DNA of 64,000 nucleotides from Bacteroidota bacterium (GTDB lineage: Bacteria > Bacteroidota > Bacteroidia > Cytophagales > Cyclobacteriaceae): positions 62,001-126,000 of the forward strand of contig JAEZGH010000202.1 of assembly GCA_023417065.1 (NCBI GenBank), read 5' to 3'. The translations under genes were made by a program, and so were the position numbers. Positions within the stretch are counted from its first letter, which is position 1. Each line of letters starts with the position of its first letter. The notes beneath the pieces are model-generated. The model was not told the origin of the DNA. It saw only the letters and a program-made list of their open reading frames with translations, and made no database searches. Below, piece after piece: positions 35,669 through 44,761 of this stretch.

Positions 35669-37581
35669 AATTATCATGTTCTTATATTGATGGAAAGCAA
35701 GTTCTGGCGCACGCGGGATGGATAGCCTGCTACCTGTGCGTGCTAATGTTGGCGTTCTCCTGTGCCCGGGAAAACGTCTTTGACGAACCACCAGACTATC
35801 CTGTGATTGATAGCATTAACCCTGGAATAGGGACTGTGGGGACGCAGTTTCGCATTTATGGAACGGGTTTCTCCTCAATCAGTGCACAAAACAATGTAAC
35901 CATTAATGGAAGACCTCTCCGCGTTGATGAGCCTTCTTCAAGTACCGTACTCCTCGTTACCATCGTTGAGAACACGGGTAGTGGCCCCGTTACAATTTCG
36001 GTGAATGAAAAGGTGGGTGAAGGTCCGGTGTTCACATTCCTCGCAGAGGGTGATGGCCCTTTGATCACAAATGTATATGAAGGCTGGAGTGACGGATCGG
36101 GCTACGCTATTTCTGTGTCGGGGTTACCACTGAATGAGAATGATATCGCTCTTTACGTTAATGGAGAAAAAGCATCGTTTGACTATGTGACGCGACCCGG
36201 GGATCCGTGGTATTCGGAAGATGCAGGGCCGCAGTTACTGATACGAGACCCATCTGTCGTTGAGGAGCATGTGTCGATGAACTACGCCGATTTCAAAGTG
36301 ACCGTTCACGGAATTGAAAGTAATACCTGGCGTTACATTCTCAATCCCGACATACAAAACATTTATTCACGCGCGGGGCAATGGATGGTTACTGGTGAAG
36401 ATGAGCTTAAGATACAGGGGCGCTTCTTTGGGGAACAGACGGATCAATCATACGTGGCAATTGCGTTGTTTGATGACCTGGAACCACCTGAAATTTTACT
36501 GTGGACGAATACCGAAATAGTGGTAAGAGTTTCAGCTCTCGCGGTGGTGCCGGATAACACTGTATCTGTAACTGTCCGTTCCGGGGGGCATGAAAGCATA
36601 CCGGGCTATTGCATTTATGCGGGTGTGATTTCAGCCACTGCGATACTTATAGCAGGCGGTGAACAGGGAAATGAAGACGGCGTCGGCGCAAAGGCGCGGT
36701 TCAACGGTCCCTTTGGCATAACGGTAGATGTCAATGGATATATTTATGTGTCCGATGAACTCAATCATCGTATACGGAGGATAACGCAGCAGGGAGAAGT
36801 CTCGACTTATGCAGGAAGCACAGAAGGATTCAATGAGGGAGATGTACTCCGGGCACAGTTCAACAGACCGCAGGGCCTTTCAGCGGATCCCTACGGTAAT
36901 GTCTGGGTTGCTGACGCAGGAAACAACCGGGTTCGTGTGATTCAATCCACCGGGGAGGTGACAACTGTTGCAGGTTCAGGGAATCCCGCTGACCTCTACA
37001 GGCCGTCTGCAGTTGCGTATAGTCTCAGTGGTGGTCTGTTTATTGCCGACCTCGGGAATCACCGCGTGCGCAATTGGAGTCTCCGCGGGGGGATGTACAC
37101 TGTGGCCGGTGGGCCGGGGGCAGGTTTCAGTGAGGGAGCAGGCGATGAAGCCAGGTTCAATCAACCCTATGGGATCGCTATCAATCAACCAGATCCTTTA
37201 GGTGCTCAATTTACTCAGCGCATTTACGTTGCTGATGAACAGAACCACCGGATCAGGCTGATTATGAACGGAAGCGTGATGACACTTGCCGGTAATGGTG
37301 TTTCAGGGAAGGCAGATGGCACAGGTACATCTGCGCAATTTGAAGTGCCACGAGGTTTGGCACTCGACGCACAGGGAAATCTGTATGTTGCCGATTACTG
37401 GAATTCGCGCATTCGCAAAATTACGCGCGATGGGGTGGTGTCCACTATCACCGCTGTATTTCCCGACGATGGAGGCCTTGCGCTGTTCACTGGTCCTACG
37501 GGTCTGGCATTCGATATCGAAGGCAATCTTTATGTCGCCGATCATGGAGGAAACGCGATTTACAAGCTTGTGTTAGACTAG
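35665..37581 (+). CDS. TIG and NHL-propeller lipoprotein, last gene of surface operon
   Basis: A 638-residue lipoprotein with lipobox LAFSC followed by ARENVFDEPP. A TIG/IPT domain follows (about 45-125, INPGIGTVGTQFRIYGTGFS), then a second beta region (about 130-320), then six NHL repeats (about 340-638): FNGPFGITVDVNGYIYVSDE, FNRPQGLSADPYGNVWVADA, LYRPSAVAYSLSGGLFIADL, FNQPYGIAINQP, FEVPRGLALDAQGNLYVADY and FTGPTGLAFDIEGNLYVADH. Six repeats complete a six-bladed propeller, a ligand- or protein-binding fold. The start overlaps the Fn3 gene's stop by four bases (ATGA). The position at the end of the operon and the membrane anchor suggest it docks the secreted parts on the cell surface. Confidence 0.9.
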   Translation: MKLSCSYIDGKQVLAHAGWIACYLCVLMLAFSCARENVFDEPPDYPVIDSINPGIGTVGTQFRIYGTGFSSISAQNNVTINGRPLRVDEPSSSTVLLVTIVENTGSGPVTISVNEKVGEGPVFTFLAEGDGPLITNVYEGWSDGSGYAISVSGLPLNENDIALYVNGEKASFDYVTRPGDPWYSEDAGPQLLIRDPSVVEEHVSMNYADFKVTVHGIESNTWRYILNPDIQNIYSRAGQWMVTGEDELKIQGRFFGEQTDQSYVAIALFDDLEPPEILLWTNTEIVVRVSALAVVPDNTVSVTVRSGGHESIPGYCIYAGVISATAILIAGGEQGNEDGVGAKARFNGPFGITVDVNGYIYVSDELNHRIRRITQQGEVSTYAGSTEGFNEGDVLRAQFNRPQGLSADPYGNVWVADAGNNRVRVIQSTGEVTTVAGSGNPADLYRPSAVAYSLSGGLFIADLGNHRVRNWSLRGGMYTVAGGPGAGFSEGAGDEARFNQPYGIAINQPDPLGAQFTQRIYVADEQNHRIRLIMNGSVMTLAGNGVSGKADGTGTSAQFEVPRGLALDAQGNLYVADYWNSRIRKITRDGVVSTITAVFPDDGGLALFTGPTGLAFDIEGNLYVADHGGNAIYKLVLD

Positions 37582-38411
37582 CGTACCAATTCCGGCGGCC
37601 TGTTAAATAGTTGGGTCCTGTGATGACTCAGAACGGAGCCTGATCAAATTCTGATTTTTCCGGGAATTCGGGAGAGGGATTCTAAAAAAAAGTCGCCGAA
37701 AACTGGCTGTTTTTACCGTGTGAAGGATAAAGTGTACTAATTGCGGTTATCGCATCACGTCCGCAAGGACGTAATTGAAGTGGTTTCAGGGCTTTGATTT
37801 TTTGATGCACCCTTTTTTCCGTGATTCTTTCCAACTACGCTTGCCAGGCAAACCTCCTATCACCAAATCTGAATTTCAATGGCGTTGTATCGTGAGGACC
37901 TAAGTGTTCAATAATCATTTAAGACGGTTCGCTATTCGGAGCCTCTGCCGATATTTCAGTGAAACCCATTCCAGCGAAATGTGCTTAACTCCTTCGTCTT
38001 CTGGATTTGTACTTCTGTTTACTTAGTGTTATCTTTTGAGAAGGTATAGATCGCCAACTTGGTGAAAGATCTGGGTTACCAGATGCTTGCGTACGAAAAA
38101 ATGCTGCACAAAAAGCAAGGGTGTTGTCCGTCAGTCCTCACAGCATTGCCTTTGATGAAGAAGTTTCCAGTTTATATCTAAAACTTATTCCGAGGGGAAG
38201 TGCCCTGCAATTTTCCATTTGGATTTTGCCCTCCGCAACAGCGACAAAATCATTTTCGGATTTTAGTATAACGGAACTCATCAGCGATCATGCAAATTCG
38301 GCTAGATCAAAAGGTTTGATCCTGAGGAAAGGTGAATCGAATGTATGGGGCCGGCGAAATGCTAAAGTTCGAAGACAATGACCAGGAAGCGAACCTTTAC
38401 CTCTATCAAAT
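37582..38411. other. Gene-poor region with a mosaic repeat
   Basis: An 830-base gap after the surface operon. It contains the mosaic element at 37727-37804. A plus-strand frame of 86 codons (38121-38381, TTG-type start) overlaps other open frames and has no recognisable features. A stretch near 38060-38160 translates as a short, repeat-free peptide with no family. Nothing else was identified. Confidence 0.45.
37727..37804 (+). pseudogene. Mosaic scar: sigma factor fragment plus half terminator
   Basis: ATAAAGTGTACTAATT (37727-37742) is identical to 40402-40417, upstream of the sigma factor. Then GGTTATCGCATCACGTCCG (37745-37763) plus CAAGGACGTAATTGAAG (37764-37780) match 40606-40642 inside that gene, 36 of 37 bases, with one A missing (a frameshift). 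About 185 bases that lie between the two pieces in the intact copy are absent. From 37781 a stretch resembles the right half of the ssrA terminator (24590 onward) with two T indels, without its left arm. The fragment cannot encode a protein. Confidence 0.75.
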
Positions 38412-40148
38412 ATGAAAGACAATCTTAAACTTTTCATCTGTCTCGTAATTGTGATGTGCCTGGCAGGGTGTGGCGCGACGCCTCCATCTTTTGAAGCCCC
38501 CGTTCTGAAGAACATCGGAAATTACACCGTTCCGGTTACCACCAAATCAAAGCATGCTCAAATGTTCTTCAACCAGGGTATCATAATGGCAAACAGTTTT
38601 AATCATGCCGAGGCGGAAAGATCATTTCGGGAATCCATACGGCATGACTCTACGTTCGCTATGGGGTATTGGGGCTTAGCCTATGTACTCGGACCGAATT
38701 TCAACTCGGTAGAAAACATGGGTATGGTAAATGAAATCAGGGAGGCGGTAAAAAAGGCAGTTCAGCTCAGTTCGGATGAAAATGTTGCGGCCTGGGAAAA
38801 AGCCCTTGTCAAGGCAATTGCAGTAGAATTTCCAATGGATTCTGATGTCACAAACGCAGAGGGATATGTTACGTCGATGGCGGAAGCATTTAAGCAGTTT
38901 CCGGAAAATTCGTTTGTGGCAACTCTTTATGCTGAGTCCGTAATGAATTTGCACCCGTGGGATTTTTATGATCGCAAAGGAGGTGAGCCGAGGTCCTGGA
39001 CGCCTGAGATCGTTGCCCTGCTGGAAAAGGTAATTTTAATCGACCCCGAAAACCCACTGGCAAATCATCTCTATATTCATGCAATTGAAGCGAGCCCGGA
39101 TGTTGCAAAGGCGTTGCCAATTGCCGAAAAGCTGAAGACGTTAGTTCCGGCTGCGGGGCATCTAGTTCATATGCCGTCGCACATATATATTAATACAGGT
39201 GACTATCACATGGGTTCTGTCGTCAACGAAATGGCCGTAGTTGCAGATAGTATTTACATCGCGCAGTGCCAGGCACAAGGGTACTATCCGCAGATGTATT
39301 ACCCGCATAACTATCATTTCCTCGCCGCCACCGCAGCCTTCGAAGGAAGAGGTGCGCGTTCTATTGAAGCAGCGTTCAAAGCAGCTAGTCTTGTTGATAA
39401 AAAGTACTATCATGAAGTTGGGTATGAGACGGTTCAGCATTATTTGACAATCCCATATCACGTTCTCGTTAAGTTTGGCCAATGGGAAAAGATTTTAGTA
39501 CTTCCCAAACCGGAAGAAGATCTGATCTATCCAACTGCCATGTGGCATTATGCGCGCGGAACGGCGAATATCAAGCTCGGGAGAAAAAAAGAAGCGAACG
39601 AAGAACTTCAACGGCTTAATGAACTTGCGCTGTCACCATCTATTTCGGAACAATATGTCTGGGGAATAAATAAAGTGACGGATGTGTGTAGCTTATCATC
39701 AGCGGTCTTAAAGGCAGAACTGGAGATGGGCAATGGCAAAAAAGAGGAGGCCGTGAAACTTCTGATGGAGGCAATTGCTATAGAAGACAATCTTAACTAC
39801 AACGAACCACCGGATTGGTTCTTCTCCGTCCGACATATTTTGGGCAATGTTCTTCTGGAAGCAAAAGACTACAAGGGCGCTGAGGCTGTCTACCGGGATG
39901 ATCTGGCCTTCTGGCCGAATAATGGTTTTGCACTGAATGGATTGTACGAAAGCTTGGCTGGACAAGGAAAAGAAGGCGAAGCTACGGAGGTTAAGAAGCC
40001 ATTCGATCAGGCCTGGAACCTTGCCGATTCCGAACTTAAAGGGTCAGAAATAGACCCAGAGAAGAGAAAGGATCTGGCCTTAAAAGTTGACGACGGCTCG
40101 CCAAATGCGCTGATTTATCTGGCGGGGACAATTTGCATGACCAGGTGA
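38412..40148 (+). CDS. TPR-repeat lipoprotein
   Basis: A 578-residue lipoprotein. The signal peptide ends in a lipobox (CLAGC, Cys19) and the mature part is almost all helical. TPR-type pairs can be seen, e.g. AQMFFNQGIIMANSFNHAEA with ERSFRESIRHDSTFAMGYWG (about 48-90), NPLANHLYIHAIEASPD (about 217-233), WHYARGTANIKLGRKKEANE (about 377-396) and LGNVLLEAKDYKGAEAVYRD (about 478-497), with MPSHIYINTGDYH as another family-like phrase. TPR proteins mediate protein-protein contact; the large N-terminal half may also hold a catalytic or scaffolding role. It lies between two copies of the sigma-factor-like repeats (37.7 and 40.4 kb). ATG 38412 is well placed before a normal lipoprotein signal. Confidence 0.85.
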   Translation: MKDNLKLFICLVIVMCLAGCGATPPSFEAPVLKNIGNYTVPVTTKSKHAQMFFNQGIIMANSFNHAEAERSFRESIRHDSTFAMGYWGLAYVLGPNFNSVENMGMVNEIREAVKKAVQLSSDENVAAWEKALVKAIAVEFPMDSDVTNAEGYVTSMAEAFKQFPENSFVATLYAESVMNLHPWDFYDRKGGEPRSWTPEIVALLEKVILIDPENPLANHLYIHAIEASPDVAKALPIAEKLKTLVPAAGHLVHMPSHIYINTGDYHMGSVVNEMAVVADSIYIAQCQAQGYYPQMYYPHNYHFLAATAAFEGRGARSIEAAFKAASLVDKKYYHEVGYETVQHYLTIPYHVLVKFGQWEKILVLPKPEEDLIYPTAMWHYARGTANIKLGRKKEANEELQRLNELALSPSISEQYVWGINKVTDVCSLSSAVLKAELEMGNGKKEEAVKLLMEAIAIEDNLNYNEPPDWFFSVRHILGNVLLEAKDYKGAEAVYRDDLAFWPNNGFALNGLYESLAGQGKEGEATEVKKPFDQAWNLADSELKGSEIDPEKRKDLALKVDDGSPNALIYLAGTICMTR

Positions 40149-40488
40149 TTTTCGCGTGGCGAACTTTGAACCCAAGAACTTCACATGTCACAAGACTTCA
40201 AACCTATTATGAACGCTGTTCGCCCGGTGGTTCAGGGTCGGTACTTTGCATGAAGCACAGGCGTTCCTGGAATTTGTGAATGGCGTTGATGGAGAGTGTT
40301 TTTTCGAATTGGAAGCGAGATGATACCATTTTCAGCTCACTTTTTTGAGTTTAAATTCCAGAAAAGAGATCGCGAGACCGATTGTTTTTTCCGCTTAAAA
40401 AATAAAGTGTACTAATTACATTTTTTGGTCGGGCAACCGTTTGAATTATATCAGAATTCACCTAGTTTGGTTTCCCGACAACGCAGAG
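40149..40488. other. Leader region of the orphan sigma factor
   Basis: A 340-base gap without a supported gene. It holds ATAAAGTGTACTAATT at 40402-40417, shared with 37727-37742, preceded at both sites by a similar T-rich stretch (TGTTTTTTCCG here, TGTTTTTACCG at about 37709). This may be part of the sigma factor's promoter or leader. Confidence 0.45.
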
Positions 40489-41085
40489 ATGACTGGAAGT
40501 ACCCAAAATCGAACCGGAGAACTGGATTGGATCGCATTCAAAGGAGGCGATAAGGAAGCCTTTGAACGAATTTACCGGGCCAATGCGTCACGACTGTTAG
40601 CGTATGGTTATCGCATCACGTCCGACAAGGACGTAATTGAAGACAGCCTCCATGATTTGTTCGTCGAACTATGGCAAAGCCGGGAGCGCATCGCTGTAAC
40701 CACTTCCATTCGGTTTTATTTGTTCAGAGCTCTTCGATATAAAATCCAACGAAACCTTCAGCGCAACGATTTTAAGGTATTTGAAGATATCGGCAGCAAT
40801 TGCAATACCCTGGCAATGCCCCCGCACGAGAGCCTGCTTACTTCTATTGAACTCCAGTCGGAACAGCTGGCTAACCTGAATAAGATATTAAACGGTCTTC
40901 CACAGCGACAGCGGGAGGCGGTCAATCTTCGCTACTTCAACAATTTCTCCAACGAAGAGATAGCCGCCATCATGGGCGTAAATTATCAGTCCGCCTGCAA
41001 GTTTATCTATATGGCGCTGCGGAAATTGCGTGAAAACCTCCGCGTCGCTGTTTCTTCATTCCTGATACTTCTGAATTTTTTTTAG
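40489..41085 (+). CDS. ECF RNA polymerase sigma factor (FecI-like, no adjacent SusC)
   Basis: A 198-residue ECF sigma factor. Region 2 (residues about 15-85, FERIYRANASRLLAYGYRIT and VIEDSLHDLFVELWQSR) and region 4 (about 125-180, LPQRQREAVNLRYFNNFSNE followed by EIAAIMGVNYQSACKFIYMA) are complete, with a hydrophobic C-terminal tail (VSSFLILLNFF). ATG 40489 is preferred; the TTG at 40441 would add 16 residues before region 2. The next gene, 59 bases on, is its FecR-type anti-sigma factor. Sigma factors of this kind normally transcribe a susC-susD pair, but the next genes are a GH127 enzyme and others, so its target lies elsewhere or is the GH127 gene. Part of this gene is duplicated at 37745. 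Confidence 0.9.
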   Translation: MTGSTQNRTGELDWIAFKGGDKEAFERIYRANASRLLAYGYRITSDKDVIEDSLHDLFVELWQSRERIAVTTSIRFYLFRALRYKIQRNLQRNDFKVFEDIGSNCNTLAMPPHESLLTSIELQSEQLANLNKILNGLPQRQREAVNLRYFNNFSNEEIAAIMGVNYQSACKFIYMALRKLRENLRVAVSSFLILLNFF

Positions 41086-41144
41086 GAACGGTGGATTAAA
41101 ACCGTTGCTTTCCTGCATTAGAAAGAAAAGGGAATTTACATTCG

Positions 41145-42218
41145 ATGGACTACACACAATTTGCGGTTGAAGATTTTGCTTCAGATGAATACTTTCTCCG
41201 GTGGGTACTGGACCGCGATCCGGAGGCAGAGCAGTTCTGGAGTATTTTCGTATTGACTAATCCGCATCTGGAATTCACCATCGACCAGGCTCGCGCTCTT
41301 GTTCTTAATATTGGTGTTGCCGAATCGAGAAAGCAGAAGAAGGGGCATGTAGACGTGGTGTGGTCGAAAATTCAGGACAGTATTGACGGAGCACCGGCGC
41401 CAAAGGCAGTTCAATCACGACCGGATAAACGAAAGCAAATACCTCTGTTCATAGCTGTCTGCGTGGCGTTGGCCGCCTTATTTCTGATCCCTAAACTGAA
41501 GACTCTTCCTGATGAAGGGCACCATGCGCTGGCATCCGATGGATTCGTCGAAGAGATAAACGAATCGGGTACACCCATTCAACTTCTGCTCAGCGATAGC
41601 AGCGCAGTTGATCTTGACCACGGAAGCCGACTCAGATATAAACAAGATTATCGTGGATCGACCCTGCGCGAAGTATACCTCACGGGAAGTGCTTTCTTTA
41701 ACGTCCGGAAGAATGCTGCCCAGCCGTTTATAGTCCGGTCGAATGAAGTCATTGCTGAAGCGTTAGAAACGAGTTTTCAGGTTTACGTACCGAAGAATGA
41801 GAGCGAGGTAGTGATCCGCGTCAGAACAGGAAGCGTGACGGTTTATTCGGCAGACGCGGATAAACAACCTTCAGAGAGCGAAGGTGTTTTTCTTCTGCCA
41901 AATCAGGAGGCAACGTTTATCAGGGATCAACTAAGCTTCAATAAAAAACTTGTCGATGATCCGGCGATTGCTCAACCGGATTTTGACGCGAATGAATTTG
42001 CATTTGAGAACACGCCGATAAAAGAAGTTTTTGAGCGGCTTGAACTGGCTTACGGCATTGAGATTCTGTTTGATACAGAGACGATGGAAAATTGTTTCTT
42101 ATCGGCCTTACTTGTGTCTGAACCTTTCTTTGAAAAGCTTCGCGTCATTTGTGATGTCATTGGGGGCACGTACGAATTAGTTGATACCAAAATTCGGATC
42201 AGTAGTTCCGGGTGCTGA
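41145..42218 (+). CDS. FecR-type anti-sigma factor
   Basis: A 357-residue membrane protein. The cytoplasmic N-terminus (about 1-98) should bind the sigma factor; one transmembrane helix follows (about 100-120, IPLFIAVCVALAALFLIPKL). The periplasmic part has a FecR domain (about 150-260, TPIQLLLSDSSAVDLDHGSR, VYLTGSAFFNVRKNAAQPFI) and a C-terminal domain resembling the DUF4974/STN-like fold (about 285-350, FAFENTPIKEVFERLELAYG). The protein keeps the sigma factor inactive until a partner transporter binds its glycan. There is no transporter with an STN domain adjacent, so the signal must come from a distant locus. It follows the sigma gene by 59 bases; the pair is likely one transcript. Confidence 0.9.
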   Translation: MDYTQFAVEDFASDEYFLRWVLDRDPEAEQFWSIFVLTNPHLEFTIDQARALVLNIGVAESRKQKKGHVDVVWSKIQDSIDGAPAPKAVQSRPDKRKQIPLFIAVCVALAALFLIPKLKTLPDEGHHALASDGFVEEINESGTPIQLLLSDSSAVDLDHGSRLRYKQDYRGSTLREVYLTGSAFFNVRKNAAQPFIVRSNEVIAEALETSFQVYVPKNESEVVIRVRTGSVTVYSADADKQPSESEGVFLLPNQEATFIRDQLSFNKKLVDDPAIAQPDFDANEFAFENTPIKEVFERLELAYGIEILFDTETMENCFLSALLVSEPFFEKLRVICDVIGGTYELVDTKIRISSSGC

Positions 42219-42300
42219 ACTTTGTACTATTGATGATTTATGTCTTGAGGATGGAAATACAATGGGCTCCCGGATTGTATGAGCACATTGATAGTTTGAT

Positions 42301-42308
42301 TAATTTTG
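42301..42308 (+). promoter_or_regulatory. Putative -7 box very close to the GH127 start
   Basis: TAATTTTG matches TAnnTTTG but ends only four bases before ATG 42313. If real, the transcript would be nearly leaderless. A TTG at 42275 has roughly the right spacing for a -33 element. Chance occurrence in an AT-rich gap is possible. Confidence 0.25.
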
Positions 42309-42312
42309 AAAT

Positions 42313-44670
42313 ATGAACACAACGACGATTGCACGGACTTCGGTATTGGTGACCTTATTTTTTTGCGCAGTCAGTATTGCGAGCGCGCAAATCAGTTCTT
42401 TTCCATTGAGTGATGTTCGCCTTGAAAAGGGCGTGCTGCATCACGCGCAGGAGGTAGACAAACGATATCTTCTGGAACTCGATGAAGACCGGTTGTTGTA
42501 TCCATTCTATCGAGAAGCGGGGATACCGACTACCGTACAAAGTTATGGCAACTGGGAGAACACCGGCCTCGATGGACACGTAGGGGGGCATTACCTCTCA
42601 GCACTTGCGCTGATGTATGCTGCCACCAATGATATCGACATCAAGGCGCGACTCGATAAGATGGTTGCGGAAATTGTACGATGCCAGTCTGCCAATCATG
42701 CAGGATATGTAGGCGGTGTTCCCGACGGGTACAAAATGTGGGAAGAGATCCGCGCAGGAAACATTCGCGCTGACAACTTTTCGCTAAACGGAAGATGGGT
42801 TCCGCTTTACAATATCCACAAGCTGTTTGCCGGGCTGTACGACGCTCATGTCATCGGCGGAAATACTCAGGCGCGCACCGCTTTCCTCAAATTGTGCGAT
42901 TGGTTTGCGGGAATTGTCTCCGGTCTTTCAGATCAGCAACTTCAAAATATGCTGCGAAGCGAACACGGCGGGATAAATGAAGTGTTTGCTCTTGCGGCAG
43001 AACTCTCGGGAAACAACGACTACCTCATTTTGGCCAAAAGGCTGTCACATCAAAAAATCCTGTCGCCGCTTTTGAAGGAACAGGATAGTCTTACAGGTCT
43101 GCACGCCAACACACAAATACCAAAGGTTATCGGTTTTAAGAAGATTGCAGATCTCACCGGCGATGCATCGTGGAAGAAAGCCGCGGACTACTTCTGGCAC
43201 GCTGTTGTTGAAAACCGAAGCGTTTCAATTGGTGGAAACAGCGTCCGCGAACATTTTCACCCTACCAACGATTTCTCATCCATGATCTCGTCGAATCAGG
43301 GACCGGAGACGTGCAATACCCATAACATGCTGAAGCTTACAAAGTCGCTGTTCCTGTCGGAACCAAAGGCTTCGTACATCGACTATTATGAAAAGGCTCT
43401 TTTTAATCATATCCTTTCTTCGCAACATCCCGACCACGGTGGGCTTGTCTATTTTACTCCGATGCGTCCACGTCACTATCGGGTGTATTCAAATGTGCAC
43501 GAATCCTTTTGGTGTTGTGTTGGATCGGGAATTGAGAACCATGCAAAGTACGGCGAGCTGATTTATTCGCGTTCAGGCAATGACCTCTGGGTAAACCTCT
43601 TCGTTCCGTCTACATTGAACTGGAAGGATAAAGGTATTACCGTGACGCAAAAGACGTCTTTCCCCGAAAAGGGTGAAACATCGATAACGGTTAGTCTTAA
43701 AAAGGCATCGAAGTTCAAAATGTATATACGTCAGCCGGGCTGGGCGGCAGAGGGTTTTGTTGTGAAAGTCAACGGTAAGGCTATTCAACACAAGTCAACA
43801 CCGTCGTCGTTTGCCGTTGTTGAGCGTCAATGGAAAAGCGGTGATGTGGTAACGGTCGAACTGCCGATGAAAATTTCGATGGAACTTCTTCCCGACGGAT
43901 CGCCGTGGGGCAGCTTTGTCTATGGACCAATTGTTCTGGCGGCAGTAACAGACTCTACGGATATGGTTGGGCTCGTGGCTGATGACAGTCGGATGGGCCA
44001 CGTAGCAGAAGGGAAGTTCTTTCCGGTGGATGAAGCTCCAGTGATCGTAAAACGAAATGACAACTACCTGGACGAAGTTAAACCCATCGCAGGTCGGAAG
44101 ATGGCATTCACTGCGAAGTCGTTAATCTATCCTGCAACTTACCAGGACGTCGAACTTGTCCCATTCTTTTCAATACACGACAGGCGTTACATGATTTATT
44201 GGCCCATCACGACACCGGAAGGGCTGCAGGAGATGACCCGGAAAATTAAGGAGAAGGAGCAAGCCCTTGAGGCTTTAAAGGCGCAGACAATCGACGAAGT
44301 GATGGCTGGGGAGCAGCAATCGGAGGTGGAACATAAATTCAAAGGTGAATCAACGGCGTCAGGTTGGACCAGCGGTCATACGTGGCGAAGTACTCAGGGC
44401 TGGTTTGGCTATGAGCTTATCGATCCAAAAAAGGAAGCTAAAACTCTGCGTGTCACATACATCTCCGGAGGTCAGCAGCGCAAGTTCACCATTTCTATTA
44501 ATGACAAGGTGATCAGTTCTGAGAGTCCCGCCGATAAATGGGGGGATGAGACAGTTACAATTGATTATCCCCTGACGGAGGAAATCAGGGCTGAAAAGCT
44601 GACACTGAAGTTTGAGGCGGCAACGGGTTCAAATACTGGCAGGATTATCTCGATCGTATTACTTCGATAA
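42313..44670 (+). CDS. GH127 beta-L-arabinofuranosidase-family protein, exported
   Basis: A 785-residue exported enzyme of the DUF1680/GH127 family. The signal peptide is MNTTTIARTSVLVTLFFCAV with SIASAQ at the cut. The catalytic site is intact: E332 and C334 in GPETCNTHN, and C401 and C402 in WCCVGSG, corresponding to the zinc-binding Glu/Cys set of the Bifidobacterium enzyme HypBA1, in which the first Cys of the WCC pair is the nucleophile. The fold is an alpha/alpha barrel followed by beta domains (about 450-785). These enzymes release L-arabinofuranose from glycoproteins or pectic arabinan, so plant-derived material is a likely substrate. The neighbouring ECF sigma/anti-sigma pair may control it, but 94 bases and a possible promoter separate them. 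Confidence 0.93.
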   Translation: MNTTTIARTSVLVTLFFCAVSIASAQISSFPLSDVRLEKGVLHHAQEVDKRYLLELDEDRLLYPFYREAGIPTTVQSYGNWENTGLDGHVGGHYLSALALMYAATNDIDIKARLDKMVAEIVRCQSANHAGYVGGVPDGYKMWEEIRAGNIRADNFSLNGRWVPLYNIHKLFAGLYDAHVIGGNTQARTAFLKLCDWFAGIVSGLSDQQLQNMLRSEHGGINEVFALAAELSGNNDYLILAKRLSHQKILSPLLKEQDSLTGLHANTQIPKVIGFKKIADLTGDASWKKAADYFWHAVVENRSVSIGGNSVREHFHPTNDFSSMISSNQGPETCNTHNMLKLTKSLFLSEPKASYIDYYEKALFNHILSSQHPDHGGLVYFTPMRPRHYRVYSNVHESFWCCVGSGIENHAKYGELIYSRSGNDLWVNLFVPSTLNWKDKGITVTQKTSFPEKGETSITVSLKKASKFKMYIRQPGWAAEGFVVKVNGKAIQHKSTPSSFAVVERQWKSGDVVTVELPMKISMELLPDGSPWGSFVYGPIVLAAVTDSTDMVGLVADDSRMGHVAEGKFFPVDEAPVIVKRNDNYLDEVKPIAGRKMAFTAKSLIYPATYQDVELVPFFSIHDRRYMIYWPITTPEGLQEMTRKIKEKEQALEALKAQTIDEVMAGEQQSEVEHKFKGESTASGWTSGHTWRSTQGWFGYELIDPKKEAKTLRVTYISGGQQRKFTISINDKVISSESPADKWGDETVTIDYPLTEEIRAEKLTLKFEAATGSNTGRIISIVLLR

Positions 44671-44761
44671 TACGGCAGAAGGTCGGCCTTGCAGAATTTC
44701 ACTGTTTGTTTAAGTGAAGGCGGTTTATTTATCCGCGAATTTCCAGTATACTTGATAGTAT

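Noticed and set aside
38121..38381. An 86-codon frame before the TPR gene
   Set aside because: No signal, no motif, non-ATG start, and it lies in a degenerate region next to the mosaic scar.
37727..40642. Transposon carrying the TPR gene between direct repeats
   Set aside because: The flanking copies are short and one is broken by a deletion and frameshift; no transposase or terminal inverted repeats are present.
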